From: Roseibacillus ishigakijimensis
GTDB taxonomy: Bacteria > Verrucomicrobiota > Verrucomicrobiia > Verrucomicrobiales > Akkermansiaceae
Assembly: GCF_016595415.1 (NCBI RefSeq)
Contig: NZ_JAENIO010000011.1
Location: 1 to 64,000, forward strand
Reading direction: 5' to 3'
Length of the DNA: 64,000 nucleotides
Positions 7,011 to 15,531 of this stretch are shown here, piece by piece. The stretch's first letter is position 1. The number at the start of each line of letters is the position of its first letter. A model generated the notes under the pieces. It made no database searches. It saw only the letters and a program-made list of their open reading frames with translations, and was not told the origin of the DNA. The position numbers and the translations under genes are program-made.

Positions 7011-8105
7011 ATCGTCCAGTTCCTCAAGAAGGCGCTTCACGATCTTCTGCGAAGTCATGCCTTGGGATTCGGCGGCGAAGTTGGGGATGACGCGGTGGGT
7101 GAGGACGGGGGTGGCGACCGCGAGGAGGTCTTCGCGCCGGACGAGATAGCTGCCGTGCAGGGCGGCGCGAGCTTTGGCGGCGATGACGAGGTTCTGGATG
7201 GCACGGGGGCCGGATCCCCAGCCGATGAGCTCGCTGATCCAGGCGGGGGCGTCCTCGCTGTTCGGGCGCGTGCGGCGGACGAGGGTGACGGCATCGTCGT
7301 AAATGTGATCGGGCACGGGCACGCGACGCACGAGCTTTTGGTAGGCTTGGATCTGCTCGCCGTTCATGAGCTTGGAGAGCTTTTCGGGGGCTTTGCCAGT
7401 GGTCTCGCGGGCGATGCGGCCTTCCTCCGCCGCGCTGGGGTAGTCCAGCTCGATGAGGAACATGAAGCGGTCCAGCTGGGCTTCGGGAAGGGGATAGGTG
7501 CCCTCCTGCTCGATGGGGTTCTGGGTCGCGAGGACGAAGAAGGGCTTGTCGAGCTGGTAGGTCTTGCCGAGGACGGTGACCTTTTTCTCCTGCATGGCCT
7601 CCAGCATGGCGGACTGGGTCTTGGCGGGGGCGCGGTTGATTTCGTCGGCCAGCACGATGTTGGCAAAGACGGGGCCTTTGATGAACTCGAATTCGCGTTT
7701 TCCGCCCACGCCGCTTTCCTGAATGATGTCCGTGCCGGTGATGTCGGCAGGCATCAGGTCGGGGGTAAATTGGATGCGCGAGAAGCTGAGGTCGAGGGTC
7801 TCGGCCACCGAGGAGACGAGCAAAGTCTTGGCCAGGCCCGGCACGCCCATGAGGAGGGAGTGACCGCCGCCAAAGAGAGAGATGGAGAGCTTCTCGATGA
7901 CGTCTTCCTGGCCGATGATGACCTTGCCGAGCTCAGCCTTGAGCTTGCGGTAGGAGTCGCCCAGCTGATCAATGGCGGCGACATCGTCCTCGGGGAGGTC
8001 GCCCACCGGTTGGGGGCGGGCGGATTCGCTGGCGACGGGAGGCTCGGCAGGAGGGCTCTTGGGGCCTTCGCTTTTCTCAAATTCAGGAGCGGAATGATCG
8101 GACAT
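7008..8105 (-). CDS. MoxR-family AAA+ ATPase
   Basis: 365 residues. An acidic, proline-rich leader of about 45 residues precedes the AAA+ core, which has Walker A GVPGLAKT (87-94), Walker B IVLADEIN (150-156), and the family patterns PVFANI and LATQNPIEQEGTYPLPEAQLDRF. MoxR ATPases are chaperone-like proteins that work with DUF58 and vWA partners to activate or insert metal cofactors or assemble envelope complexes. The gene order here (MoxR, membrane protein, DUF58, vWA) supports that role; the client is unknown. It is first in its operon and divergent from the PEP-CTERM gene at 8256. Confidence 0.93.
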   Translation of the reverse strand: MSDHSAPEFEKSEGPKSPPAEPPVASESARPQPVGDLPEDDVAAIDQLGDSYRKLKAELGKVIIGQEDVIEKLSISLFGGGHSLLMGVPGLAKTLLVSSVAETLDLSFSRIQFTPDLMPADITGTDIIQESGVGGKREFEFIKGPVFANIVLADEINRAPAKTQSAMLEAMQEKKVTVLGKTYQLDKPFFVLATQNPIEQEGTYPLPEAQLDRFMFLIELDYPSAAEEGRIARETTGKAPEKLSKLMNGEQIQAYQKLVRRVPVPDHIYDDAVTLVRRTRPNSEDAPAWISELIGWGSGPRAIQNLVIAAKARAALHGSYLVRREDLLAVATPVLTHRVIPNFAAESQGMTSQKIVKRLLEELDD

Positions 8106-8255
8106 TGGTTCTATCGGGTAGGCTAGGTCCTTCCCCCCGTTTGTCCAGCGTGGGTTGGGGTTGCTCTCATTTAGGCCTCTTCGGGTAAATTTTTTCCGAA
8201 TCTGCTTTCTTCGCGGAGCAGAATTGATATTCTCTTTCTGTATTTGACTGAAATC

Positions 8256-9023
8256 ATGACAGCAAAAATCTTTTCACTTCTCGCCCTTGGCTCCGTAGTT
8301 ACTCATGGCCAAACTGTTCTCTCCAATAATTTCGAGATGGGAACGGAAGGATGGGGCACGGACGATCACTCGGTTTCTCAGAGCGCGGGGGTTTTGGTGG
8401 TTGCCGACAATGGGGGGGTAGGAGCTACCCGGGCTTTTTCGGATTTTGATTCTCCGGTCTCTTTGTTGGTTGGGCAACAGTTGCAATTCTCTGCCGAGGT
8501 CTTTTTCACTTCTTCGGGGGCCGGGGTTGCGCGTGCTCTCACTATCGGCTTGTCCAATGGGGAAGGAGCCACGGCTTACATCAATCGCATCAGCGCGGGA
8601 GCCGACCCTTATGAAGAAGGCCATTACACCCATGCGAGCTTTAATGGTGGAGCCAATAATCTTCTTGCTGGCGGCACTGCTCTGGGCACTGACTCCGGGG
8701 TGTCCAGTATCCGGACCAATACTTCGGCAGGAGATGGCTATTCCCATACTATTACCTTCACCCTCGCGCGGACTGGATTGACAGAGTTGGAGCTGACAAC
8801 TACGGCCGAGATCGGGAACGGTTCCGTGCGCTCTTTCACTCATGCCGATGCTGCCGCCAGTGACTTTACGTTCAGCCGAGTGGACGTGGGGACTTTTGGA
8901 AACTCGGACTACGACTTCAATCTTGATGATGTGACTGTCTCCGTGATGCCCATTCCGGAGCCTTCCACCGCGCTGTTGGCTGCCGTCTGTTTTCCCGCGA
9001 TTTTGCTGCGCCGTCGCAAATAA
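8256..9023 (+). CDS. Secreted PEP-CTERM protein
   Basis: 255 residues from the ATG at 8256 (a TTG at 8244 is in frame but lengthens the signal peptide needlessly). The signal peptide covers about 1-20. A beta-rich body with repeated Gly/Asp/Thr follows, then the sorting tail PIPEPSTALLAAVCFPAILLRRRK: PEP motif, one membrane helix, basic end. PEP-CTERM tails are recognised by exosortases and occur in bacteria making an exopolysaccharide; the protein is probably anchored or released at the surface. It is a close paralogue of the next gene, sharing GWGTDDHS, ADNGGVGATRAFSDFD and TFGNSDYDFNLDDVTV. Confidence 0.88.
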   Translation: MTAKIFSLLALGSVVTHGQTVLSNNFEMGTEGWGTDDHSVSQSAGVLVVADNGGVGATRAFSDFDSPVSLLVGQQLQFSAEVFFTSSGAGVARALTIGLSNGEGATAYINRISAGADPYEEGHYTHASFNGGANNLLAGGTALGTDSGVSSIRTNTSAGDGYSHTITFTLARTGLTELELTTTAEIGNGSVRSFTHADAAASDFTFSRVDVGTFGNSDYDFNLDDVTVSVMPIPEPSTALLAAVCFPAILLRRRK

Positions 9024-9045
9024 ATTCACTAAGCTTCTGCGAGTG

Positions 9046-10002
9046 ATGAAAAAGGGTTTTTTCAATCTCATTCTTCTCTTCCCGGCGATGACCGCTGCGG
9101 AGACGGTGCTCTTCGACGATTTCGAGTCCGATGCTGGCAACTGGGGCACCGATGATCATTCTGTTCTGCAAAGTGATGGTCTTCTGGTCGTTACTGACAA
9201 TGGTGGGGCTGGAGCAACCCGGGCGTTTAGTGATTTCGATACTTCCGTCACTCTCGCGGTGGGAGAGCAAATCAAATTCTCGGCGGAGGTTTTCTTCACT
9301 TCTTCGGGCGCGAGTGTCAGCCGTGCCCTGACCATCGGGCTTTCCGACGGCGAGGGGAGCGCGGCCTATATCGGTCGGCTGAGTGCGGGGGGGATTGCCT
9401 ACGGGGAAGGTCATTATATCGATATGCAGCTTGATGGCACGGCTCCGAATTTGATCTCGGATGCCGTGGTCCTGGAGGTCTTTGAGGATGTTCCCAGTAT
9501 CCGGCTGAATAGCAGTCCCAACGATGGTTATTCCCATACCGTTAGTTTCACCTTGGCGCGCACCGGCGAGGGGGAGCTCCTGTTGACGACCTCCGGGGAG
9601 ATCGGTGACGGCAGCTTTCGCACGTTTTCCTATCTCGATAATATCGCGGAAGATTTTACCTTTAGCCGGGTGGATATCGCTACTTTCGGGAACTCCAATT
9701 ATGATTTCAACCTGGATGAAGTCACTGTGGAGTATGGGCCCATCCCTCTGGAGGCGACGATGGTGAGCAGCTTGCAATATGAGTCTGCCACCCAAAGGGT
9801 CACCCTGCGCTTTGCCGATACGGGGGAGACCACTTACACCGTAGAGAGCAGTGCGGACCTGGATTTTTCCTCGGGAGTCACAGACTATCCGCTGGATGGT
9901 TCAGAGGATGTGGAGAGTTATCCGGGTGAAATTGAGTTTCGCTTCACGGATGAATCCGCCTCTGGAGACAAGCACTTTTGGCGGGTGAGGTCCGATAGCT
10001 AG
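9046..10002 (+). CDS. Secreted paralogue of the preceding protein, without a PEP-CTERM tail
   Basis: 318 residues from the ATG at 9046 (a GTG is directly before it). Signal peptide about 1-20. The body matches the preceding protein along most of its length (GNWGTDDHS, FFTSSGASVSRALTIGLS, TFGNSNYDFNLDEVTV). Where the first protein has its PEP-CTERM tail, this one continues for about 85 residues with a beta-rich module containing YTVESSADLDF and HFWRVRSDS, common at the ends of large secreted proteins of this phylum. Only 22 bases separate the genes, so they are probably co-transcribed tandem duplicates. Confidence 0.8.
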   Translation: MKKGFFNLILLFPAMTAAETVLFDDFESDAGNWGTDDHSVLQSDGLLVVTDNGGAGATRAFSDFDTSVTLAVGEQIKFSAEVFFTSSGASVSRALTIGLSDGEGSAAYIGRLSAGGIAYGEGHYIDMQLDGTAPNLISDAVVLEVFEDVPSIRLNSSPNDGYSHTVSFTLARTGEGELLLTTSGEIGDGSFRTFSYLDNIAEDFTFSRVDIATFGNSNYDFNLDEVTVEYGPIPLEATMVSSLQYESATQRVTLRFADTGETTYTVESSADLDFSSGVTDYPLDGSEDVESYPGEIEFRFTDESASGDKHFWRVRSDS

Positions 10003-10049
10003 ATCCCGGCTCGGTGCTGGGAGATGAGTTTATAAGAGATAGAGAGGCG

Positions 10050-10982
10050 ATGAAGCGAAGACATTTCCTGGCTACGGCCGGGCTCAGTGCCGGGGCGGCG
10101 GGGGTGCGAGCGGCTGAGCCCAAGCAAGCTGAAGTTGGGGTCGGCCTCCGTCCCAATCGCCTCGGGGTTTCCTCTTATTCTTTCTGGGGTTTTCGGCGGG
10201 AGGAGCTGCGGGATCTTTCGGCCTGCCTCGACCATGCCGCTCGCATGGGCTTCGATGGCTTCGAAATTTTACAACGGCAGTTGCCTGATGTGGAAAACTC
10301 CACGTTGCAAAAACTCAAGCGGCAGGCTTTTCTCAACGGTCTCGATTTGATGGGGTATTCCACACACCAGGGATTCCTCTCTCCGGACAAGGACAAGCGG
10401 CAGGGAAATATCGATCACACCATCGCTTGTATTGAGCAGGCCAATGCCCTCGGCATCCCCACCATGCGGGTCAATTCCGGCACTTGGGGCACCTCGCGGG
10501 ATTTCGACGACCTCATGGCCAAGCGGGGGGTGGAAGAGCCGCTCGCGGGCTATGACGAGGAGGATGCCTATGGCTGGGTCATCGCGGCCTACGAGGAGAT
10601 TCTTCCCGTGGCTGAGAAGAACGGCGTGGTCTTGGGGCTGGAGAATCACTGGGGGCTTGGGGTGACTCCCGAGGGGGTGCTGCGGGTGGTGAACGCCATC
10701 GATTCGCCTTGGTTCAAGGTGACTCTGGACACCGGAAATTTTTTGCAGGATCCCTATGAACGCTTGGCGCAGCTAGCGGACGAAACCGTGCTCTTGCAGG
10801 CCAAGACCTATCAGGGGGGCGGGGTGTGGTATACCCTCGATCTGGACTACCCGCGTATTGCAGGAATCTTGAAGAAAGCGGGATTCCAAGGCTATGTGTC
10901 GCTGGAATTCGAGGGCAAGGCCGATCCTTTGCAGGCTATTCCCGAGAGTCTCGCCTTGTTGCGCGAGGCGTTTGGAGCTTGA
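10050..10982 (+). CDS. Exported TIM-barrel protein (sugar phosphate isomerase/epimerase family)
   Basis: 310 residues from the ATG at 10050. The start MKRRHFLATAGLSAGAAGVRA is a twin-arginine-type signal. The rest is a xylose-isomerase-like TIM barrel with likely metal ligands in LGLENHWG, VTLDTGNF, LLQAKTY and SLEFEGK. Members act on sugars or inositol derivatives; the Tat signal suggests a periplasmic enzyme with a pre-bound metal. This domain is strongly expanded in Planctomycetes and Verrucomicrobia. It follows the secreted paralogue by 47 bases and is closed by a terminator shared with fumC. Confidence 0.85.
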   Translation: MKRRHFLATAGLSAGAAGVRAAEPKQAEVGVGLRPNRLGVSSYSFWGFRREELRDLSACLDHAARMGFDGFEILQRQLPDVENSTLQKLKRQAFLNGLDLMGYSTHQGFLSPDKDKRQGNIDHTIACIEQANALGIPTMRVNSGTWGTSRDFDDLMAKRGVEEPLAGYDEEDAYGWVIAAYEEILPVAEKNGVVLGLENHWGLGVTPEGVLRVVNAIDSPWFKVTLDTGNFLQDPYERLAQLADETVLLQAKTYQGGGVWYTLDLDYPRIAGILKKAGFQGYVSLEFEGKADPLQAIPESLALLREAFGA

Positions 10983-10990
10983 TCAAAAAA

Positions 10991-11012
10991 ACGCGGAGAC
11001 GGTCCTCCGCGT
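10991..11012. terminator. Bidirectional terminator between the TIM-barrel gene and fumC
   Basis: 8-bp stem ACGCGGAG / CTCCGCGT with a 6-base loop, preceded by a run of A (10985-10990). The run of A acts as a T tract for the - strand fumC transcript. The two genes converge here. Confidence 0.7.
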
Positions 11013-11057
11013 GTTCTTGAAACGTCGATTTGAGAAGTGGCGCTGCCGGGGTGGGCT

Positions 11058-12440
11058 TCACTCGCCGGCCATTTTCGCCGGGTCGAGGGCTTCGGCGAGT
11101 TGCTCGGCGGTGATGCCGAGTTCGTCGAGGCGTTCGGCGCAGAGCTCGCGCACCGTGCGGCCGGTTTCCACGCTTTCCTTGGCGATCTTGCTGGCGGGCT
11201 CGTAGCCGATGATGGGGGCGAGGCTGGTGACCATGGAGAGAGAGTTCTCGATGAGAGATTCGCAGCGCTCCTTGTTGGCCACGATGCCTTGCACGCATTT
11301 TTCGTCAAAGATGGTCGCGCCATTGGCGAGGAGGCGGATGGACTGCAGCACGGCATCAATCATCACAGGCATGAAGACATTGAGCTCGAAGTGGCCATTG
11401 GCCCCCGCCCAAGTGACGGTGTTGTGGTTGCCGAAGACGCGGGCCGCTACCATGGTGACCGCCTCCGACATCACGGGATTGACCTTGCCAGGCATGATGG
11501 AGGAGCCGGGCTGGGTGGACGGGAGGGAAATCTCGCCGATGGAGCAACGGGGACCGGAGCCGAGGAGGCGGATGTCGTTGGCGATTTTGTAAAGGCTGGT
11601 GGCGATGGTGTTGAGCTGGCCGTGGACTTCCACGAGGGCGTCCTTGGCAGCCTGGGCTTCGAAGTGGTCTTCCGCTTCCACGAAGTCGAGGCCGGTCTCC
11701 TCCGCGATGAGGGCGATGGCCCTTTTGGGAAAATCAGGGTGGCAGTTCAGCCCGGTGCCCACCGCCGTGCCGCCGAGAGGGAGCTCGAAGAGGGCATTGA
11801 GCGCCTTGTGCGCGCGGTCCAGGGAGCGCTCCACTTGTTTGGCAAAGCCGCCGAATTCCTGCCCGAGGCGCACCGGGGTGGCATCCATCAGGTGGGTGCG
11901 ACCGATTTTGAGGACGTCGTGGAATTCGTGGGCTTTCTGCACCAGGGATTTGTGCAGGCCTTCGAGGGCCGGAATGAGGAGGTCCTTCAGCGCGGTGCCG
12001 GTGGCAATGTGCATCGCGGTGGGAAAGGTGTCGTTGGAGGACTGGCTCTGGTTGACGTGGTCGTTGGGATGCACGCCGCAATCGGGCGCAAGCTGCTTGG
12101 CGCGGTTGGCAATGACCTCGTTGGCATTCATGTTGGTCGAGGTGCCGGAACCGGTTTGGTAGGTGTCCACCGGGAAATGGGCGTCGTGCTGGCCTTCAAA
12201 GACCTCGCGGGCGGCCTTTTCGATAATGGCGGTCTTGGCGGAATCCACCACCCCCAGTTCTCCGTTGGTGCGGGCGGCGGCGAGCTTGATGAGCCCGTAG
12301 GCGTGAATCATGAGGGGATCGACGGGCCGGTGGGAGACGGGAAAGTTCAGGACGGCGCGCTGGGTGGAAGCTCCGTAGAGGGCCTCGGCGGGCACCGCCA
12401 TCTCACCCATGGAATCGCGTTCAATACGTGTGTCGGACAT
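11058..12440 (-). CDS. fumC: Class II fumarate hydratase
   Basis: 460 residues, the usual length of FumC. Catalyses the reversible hydration of fumarate to malate in the TCA cycle, cytoplasmic. The superfamily signature GSSIMPGKVN is at 312-321; SGTSTNMNANE, NDTFPTAM and GRTHLMDATP are the other active-site segments. The frame is open upstream, but the family start MSDTRIERDSMGEM is at the ATG at 12440. The class II (iron-independent) form is complete, with no missing key residue. Confidence 0.96.
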   Translation of the reverse strand: MSDTRIERDSMGEMAVPAEALYGASTQRAVLNFPVSHRPVDPLMIHAYGLIKLAAARTNGELGVVDSAKTAIIEKAAREVFEGQHDAHFPVDTYQTGSGTSTNMNANEVIANRAKQLAPDCGVHPNDHVNQSQSSNDTFPTAMHIATGTALKDLLIPALEGLHKSLVQKAHEFHDVLKIGRTHLMDATPVRLGQEFGGFAKQVERSLDRAHKALNALFELPLGGTAVGTGLNCHPDFPKRAIALIAEETGLDFVEAEDHFEAQAAKDALVEVHGQLNTIATSLYKIANDIRLLGSGPRCSIGEISLPSTQPGSSIMPGKVNPVMSEAVTMVAARVFGNHNTVTWAGANGHFELNVFMPVMIDAVLQSIRLLANGATIFDEKCVQGIVANKERCESLIENSLSMVTSLAPIIGYEPASKIAKESVETGRTVRELCAERLDELGITAEQLAEALDPAKMAGE

Positions 12441-12712
12441 GCCTTTAAGAGACCAGAGATCCGAGATCCGAGTCCAGACCGAAAGCGCGCGAATCGTGCC
12501 TTTGTCGGGCCGACCCATCGCGCGGCATGACTTCTTTTGCCAATTCCCTGCCGATTCTTGTCCTCCTGTTGGGGAGGTTTATTTGTTAACTCGGCAATCT
12601 CTACTGATTCCTTGTCTCTTGCGGCGGGTTTTTGATAGGAAATTAGAATAGCTGTATTGGCGGATTGCGCTAATTGCCGATCTCTCCAATACGGTAAAAA
12701 CCATAAAAACAC

Positions 12713-14947
12713 ATGATTACCTTCAAGCAATTCCTGAGGCTGGGCGGAGGACTGGCCCTATTCGCAAACCCTTTATCGGCCCAGATCGATGCGGATTTGA
12801 TCGGTTACTGGACCTTTGAGAATGATCTCCTCGATCAATCGGGAGCCCATGCGGCGGGGACTCACGATGGGGTAGAGGTGGGCACGGGTGCCCTTTCTTA
12901 TGTGGCGGGCCCGGAGGAATCCTTTGGCCAAAGTGCGAGCTTCGACGGCACCGTTGGGATTCGCATCGCCAACACCCATATCAGCGAGACCAACTATCAG
13001 AACACCTTCGACGAGGCCCTCCTGGATGATGAGACTTCAGGCGAGCCGGTTCTCGACGCCTTCTCCATCTCCTTCTGGGCAAGGGGGTTTCCCGCGCGCT
13101 GGGCTCCCTGGGTTGCTAAGCGGGGCGAGGGGGCCGAAGGCTTTCAAGTCCGGCGGCACGATACCTCGCCCAATGCGACCTTCACCCTGCGATCGACCGC
13201 AGGCACCGACGATCCCAAGGGCTCGGTTGACGTCTCCCTCGACCAACCGCGCTGGATTCACTTCGTGGCGACCTATCGTGGTTGGGACGAGGAGAATGAG
13301 GGCTCTGGTTACCGGCGCCTTTACATCAATGGCGTGGAAGATGAAGCCGTCACGCTTCTTGATGACGCCTCCTTTCCCGGACCGGGTAATGCGGCCAACT
13401 ATTGGCTGACTATCGGTGCGCGTCACAACAATGCTGACCCGAATGTTTTCCAAGCCTTCTTCACCGGAGAGATTGATGATGTCGCGATCTGGAACCGGGA
13501 ACTCACTGCCGAGGAGGTTGTTCTGCTCAATAAGAAACCGCTCTCCCTCCTGCGGAGCGAAATCGATAGCGACGGCGATGGTCTCTCCGACGAAGAGGAA
13601 GGCCTCATCGGGACCAATCCCAACGAGGCTGATACTGATGGGGATGGCATTGACGACTTCGTTGAGCATGAGGCTGGCAAGGATCCTCTCAATGATGATG
13701 ACTTCGATGGCGATGGCTTGAGCAATCTGCAGGAGAGCACGGGCTCCGCCAATCCCTGGACCGGGCCCGCCCTGGGCAGTTTGCCGGGGGACCCCACCGA
13801 TCCGTTGCAAGTCGATAGTGATGGCGACAGCATTTCCGATGGCGAGGAAGTGGCGGCGGGAGAAGATGGCTTTGTGACCAATCCCAACAGCGATGACACC
13901 GATGGCGATGGCTTCACCGATAGCGAAGAGCTGACCTACGATCCTCCCAAAGACCCCACCGATGCCGCCTCTACTCCTCCGCTCTGGTTGAGCCAGCTCG
14001 TCGGCTACTGGTCTTTCGACAACCATCTCCAGGATGCCAGCTCTTCGGCGGGTCATGGCGAAATGCGGGGCCTGGAAGTGACTGCAAGCTATGCCACGGG
14101 ACAATTTGGCCAAGCCATCGACCTCGACCGTGCCAACCAGCAGTATGTCGAGATCACCGGGGCCCCGGATGATACCTATGACAACCCCGGGGGCGACTTG
14201 AGCGTCTCCGCCTGGTTCAAGGTTGAGAACTTTGACCAAGGCTGGCAGGCTCTGATTTCGAAAGGGGAGGGCTCCAACTGGCGCATTGCCCGCTACTCGT
14301 CCTCCACGGGTATGGGCTACGCCGGGGGGCTGCCCGATGTGCCCACCTCGGCCGCCGCCGCCAATGCCTTTCCGGTGAATGACGGGGCCTGGCACCACGT
14401 GGCAGCCATCACCCGCGCGGAAGAATCCACGCAAATTTATCTTGATGGCCAGCTGGCGGGAGAATCCCTGGGCAATGCCGTTCTTGCGGAAAGCGCCTTG
14501 CCCCTGCTCATCGGGGGGAATCCCGGCACCCCCGAGGATGCGGCCGGCCCCTATCGGAGCTGGAATGGAATGATCGATGACGTGGCGGTCTGGAAGCGGG
14601 CCATCAGCGCCGAGCAAGTAGCCGCCATTTGGAACGAAGGAACGGGGAACTCCATCCAGAACCTCATCGACGGGGTCGTCGTTGAGCCCCCCGGCGGGGA
14701 TCAGGTCTCGGTCGACTCCTTTGGCTTCACCGCTTCTGGCGATGCGGTGGAGGTCTCCGTTTCCCAGCTGGCGGTCGACAAGACCTACCAAATGATGAGA
14801 AGCGTCCTGCTCGATGGCAGCGACTGGCAGAATGTAGGCGAGCCCTTCACCGGGGGCACGACCCACACCTTCACCGATCCCGCTCCTCTGGGGGCCGGGG
14901 AAGGCGGGAAAGCCTTCTACGCCATCTTTGAGGTCGCCGCCGAGTAG
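12713..14947 (+). CDS. Secreted protein with two LamG-type domains flanking calcium-binding TSP3-like repeats
   Basis: 744 residues. Signal peptide about 1-23. A LamG/concanavalin-like domain covers about 28-275 (DLIGYWTFENDLLDQSG to IDDVAIWNRELTAEEV). Asp-rich repeats follow at about 280-425 (DSDGDGLSDEEEG, DTDGDGIDDFVEHEAGKDP, DTDGDGFTDSEEL), and a second LamG domain at about 430-655 (LVGYWSFDNHLQDASS to IDDVAVWKRAISAEQV). A C-terminal beta-module of about 80 residues ends the protein. LamG domains typically bind carbohydrate or protein and the Asp repeats bind calcium, so this is probably a surface adhesin or polysaccharide-binding protein. No anchor is visible. Confidence 0.85.
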   Translation: MITFKQFLRLGGGLALFANPLSAQIDADLIGYWTFENDLLDQSGAHAAGTHDGVEVGTGALSYVAGPEESFGQSASFDGTVGIRIANTHISETNYQNTFDEALLDDETSGEPVLDAFSISFWARGFPARWAPWVAKRGEGAEGFQVRRHDTSPNATFTLRSTAGTDDPKGSVDVSLDQPRWIHFVATYRGWDEENEGSGYRRLYINGVEDEAVTLLDDASFPGPGNAANYWLTIGARHNNADPNVFQAFFTGEIDDVAIWNRELTAEEVVLLNKKPLSLLRSEIDSDGDGLSDEEEGLIGTNPNEADTDGDGIDDFVEHEAGKDPLNDDDFDGDGLSNLQESTGSANPWTGPALGSLPGDPTDPLQVDSDGDSISDGEEVAAGEDGFVTNPNSDDTDGDGFTDSEELTYDPPKDPTDAASTPPLWLSQLVGYWSFDNHLQDASSSAGHGEMRGLEVTASYATGQFGQAIDLDRANQQYVEITGAPDDTYDNPGGDLSVSAWFKVENFDQGWQALISKGEGSNWRIARYSSSTGMGYAGGLPDVPTSAAAANAFPVNDGAWHHVAAITRAEESTQIYLDGQLAGESLGNAVLAESALPLLIGGNPGTPEDAAGPYRSWNGMIDDVAVWKRAISAEQVAAIWNEGTGNSIQNLIDGVVVEPPGGDQVSVDSFGFTASGDAVEVSVSQLAVDKTYQMMRSVLLDGSDWQNVGEPFTGGTTHTFTDPAPLGAGEGGKAFYAIFEVAAE

Positions 14948-15022
14948 GCCCTCACGAGAGAAGCGACTCACCCATCCCTGGGGCTGGTTTCACCTTTGGT
15001 GGAATCGGACCCCGGGGATTTT

Positions 15023-15499
15023 TTACTTTTGGCCTTGTTCTCGTGCGATGGCGGACAGAATCCCCGCACAGCCGTCAGCCATGATGTCGGCCACGAGGTC
15101 GAAGCCGTCCTGCCCGCCGTAGTAGGGATCGGGCACTTCGGCATTGGAAAAATTTTTACAGAAAGACATGAAGGGCTTCACCTTGGCCCGGTCGGCCTCA
15201 CTGCGGGCGAGCCGCAGAATGTCCTTCCGATTGTCCTCATCCATGGCGAGGATGAGGTCAAAGTCATCGAAATCCTGCTTTGAAAACTGCCGCGCCGTCC
15301 CCGTCACCCGGATGCCCCGTTCCTCCAAGGTCGCGGTCATGCGCGGGTCCGGCCCCTTGCCAATGTGATAACCCGCCGTGCCCGCCGAATCGAGCGAGAC
15401 ATCGGTGATGTCATTCTCACGCAGGAGGTGGCGGAGGGTATTTTCCCCCGCAGGAGAGCGACAGATATTGCCGAGGCAAACGAAGAGGAGGCGGGTCAT
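15023..15499 (-). CDS. Low-molecular-weight protein-tyrosine phosphatase
   Basis: 158 residues. The phosphate-binding loop CLGNICRS is at 8-15 near the N terminus, and the general acid motif DPYYGG at 124-129; both are diagnostic of the LMW-PTP family. Such enzymes remove phosphate from tyrosines, in exopolysaccharide systems often from Wzc-type kinases. A Wzc-like kinase lies in this window about 30 kb away, but this gene is not in that operon, so the link is only a possibility. It ends 76 bases from the LamG protein gene, convergent with it. Confidence 0.93.
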   Translation of the reverse strand: MTRLLFVCLGNICRSPAGENTLRHLLRENDITDVSLDSAGTAGYHIGKGPDPRMTATLEERGIRVTGTARQFSKQDFDDFDLILAMDEDNRKDILRLARSEADRAKVKPFMSFCKNFSNAEVPDPYYGGQDGFDLVADIMADGCAGILSAIAREQGQK

Positions 15500-15531
15500 G
15501 GCCGTCAGTTAGGCGCGCGGAGGGGGAAAGA

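Noticed and set aside
11037-12530. Long + strand open frame opposite fumC
   Set aside because: fumC is unambiguous by its GSSIMPGKVN signature; the opposite frame is its shadow.
13037-14971. Long - strand open frame opposite the LamG protein gene
   Set aside because: Antisense of a recognised secreted protein; the translation has no motifs and the real gene has a signal peptide and domain structure.
15023-15499. Arsenate reductase instead of a tyrosine phosphatase
   Set aside because: The general-acid DPYYGG motif and the CLGNICRS loop fit LMW-PTP; no arsenic genes are nearby.
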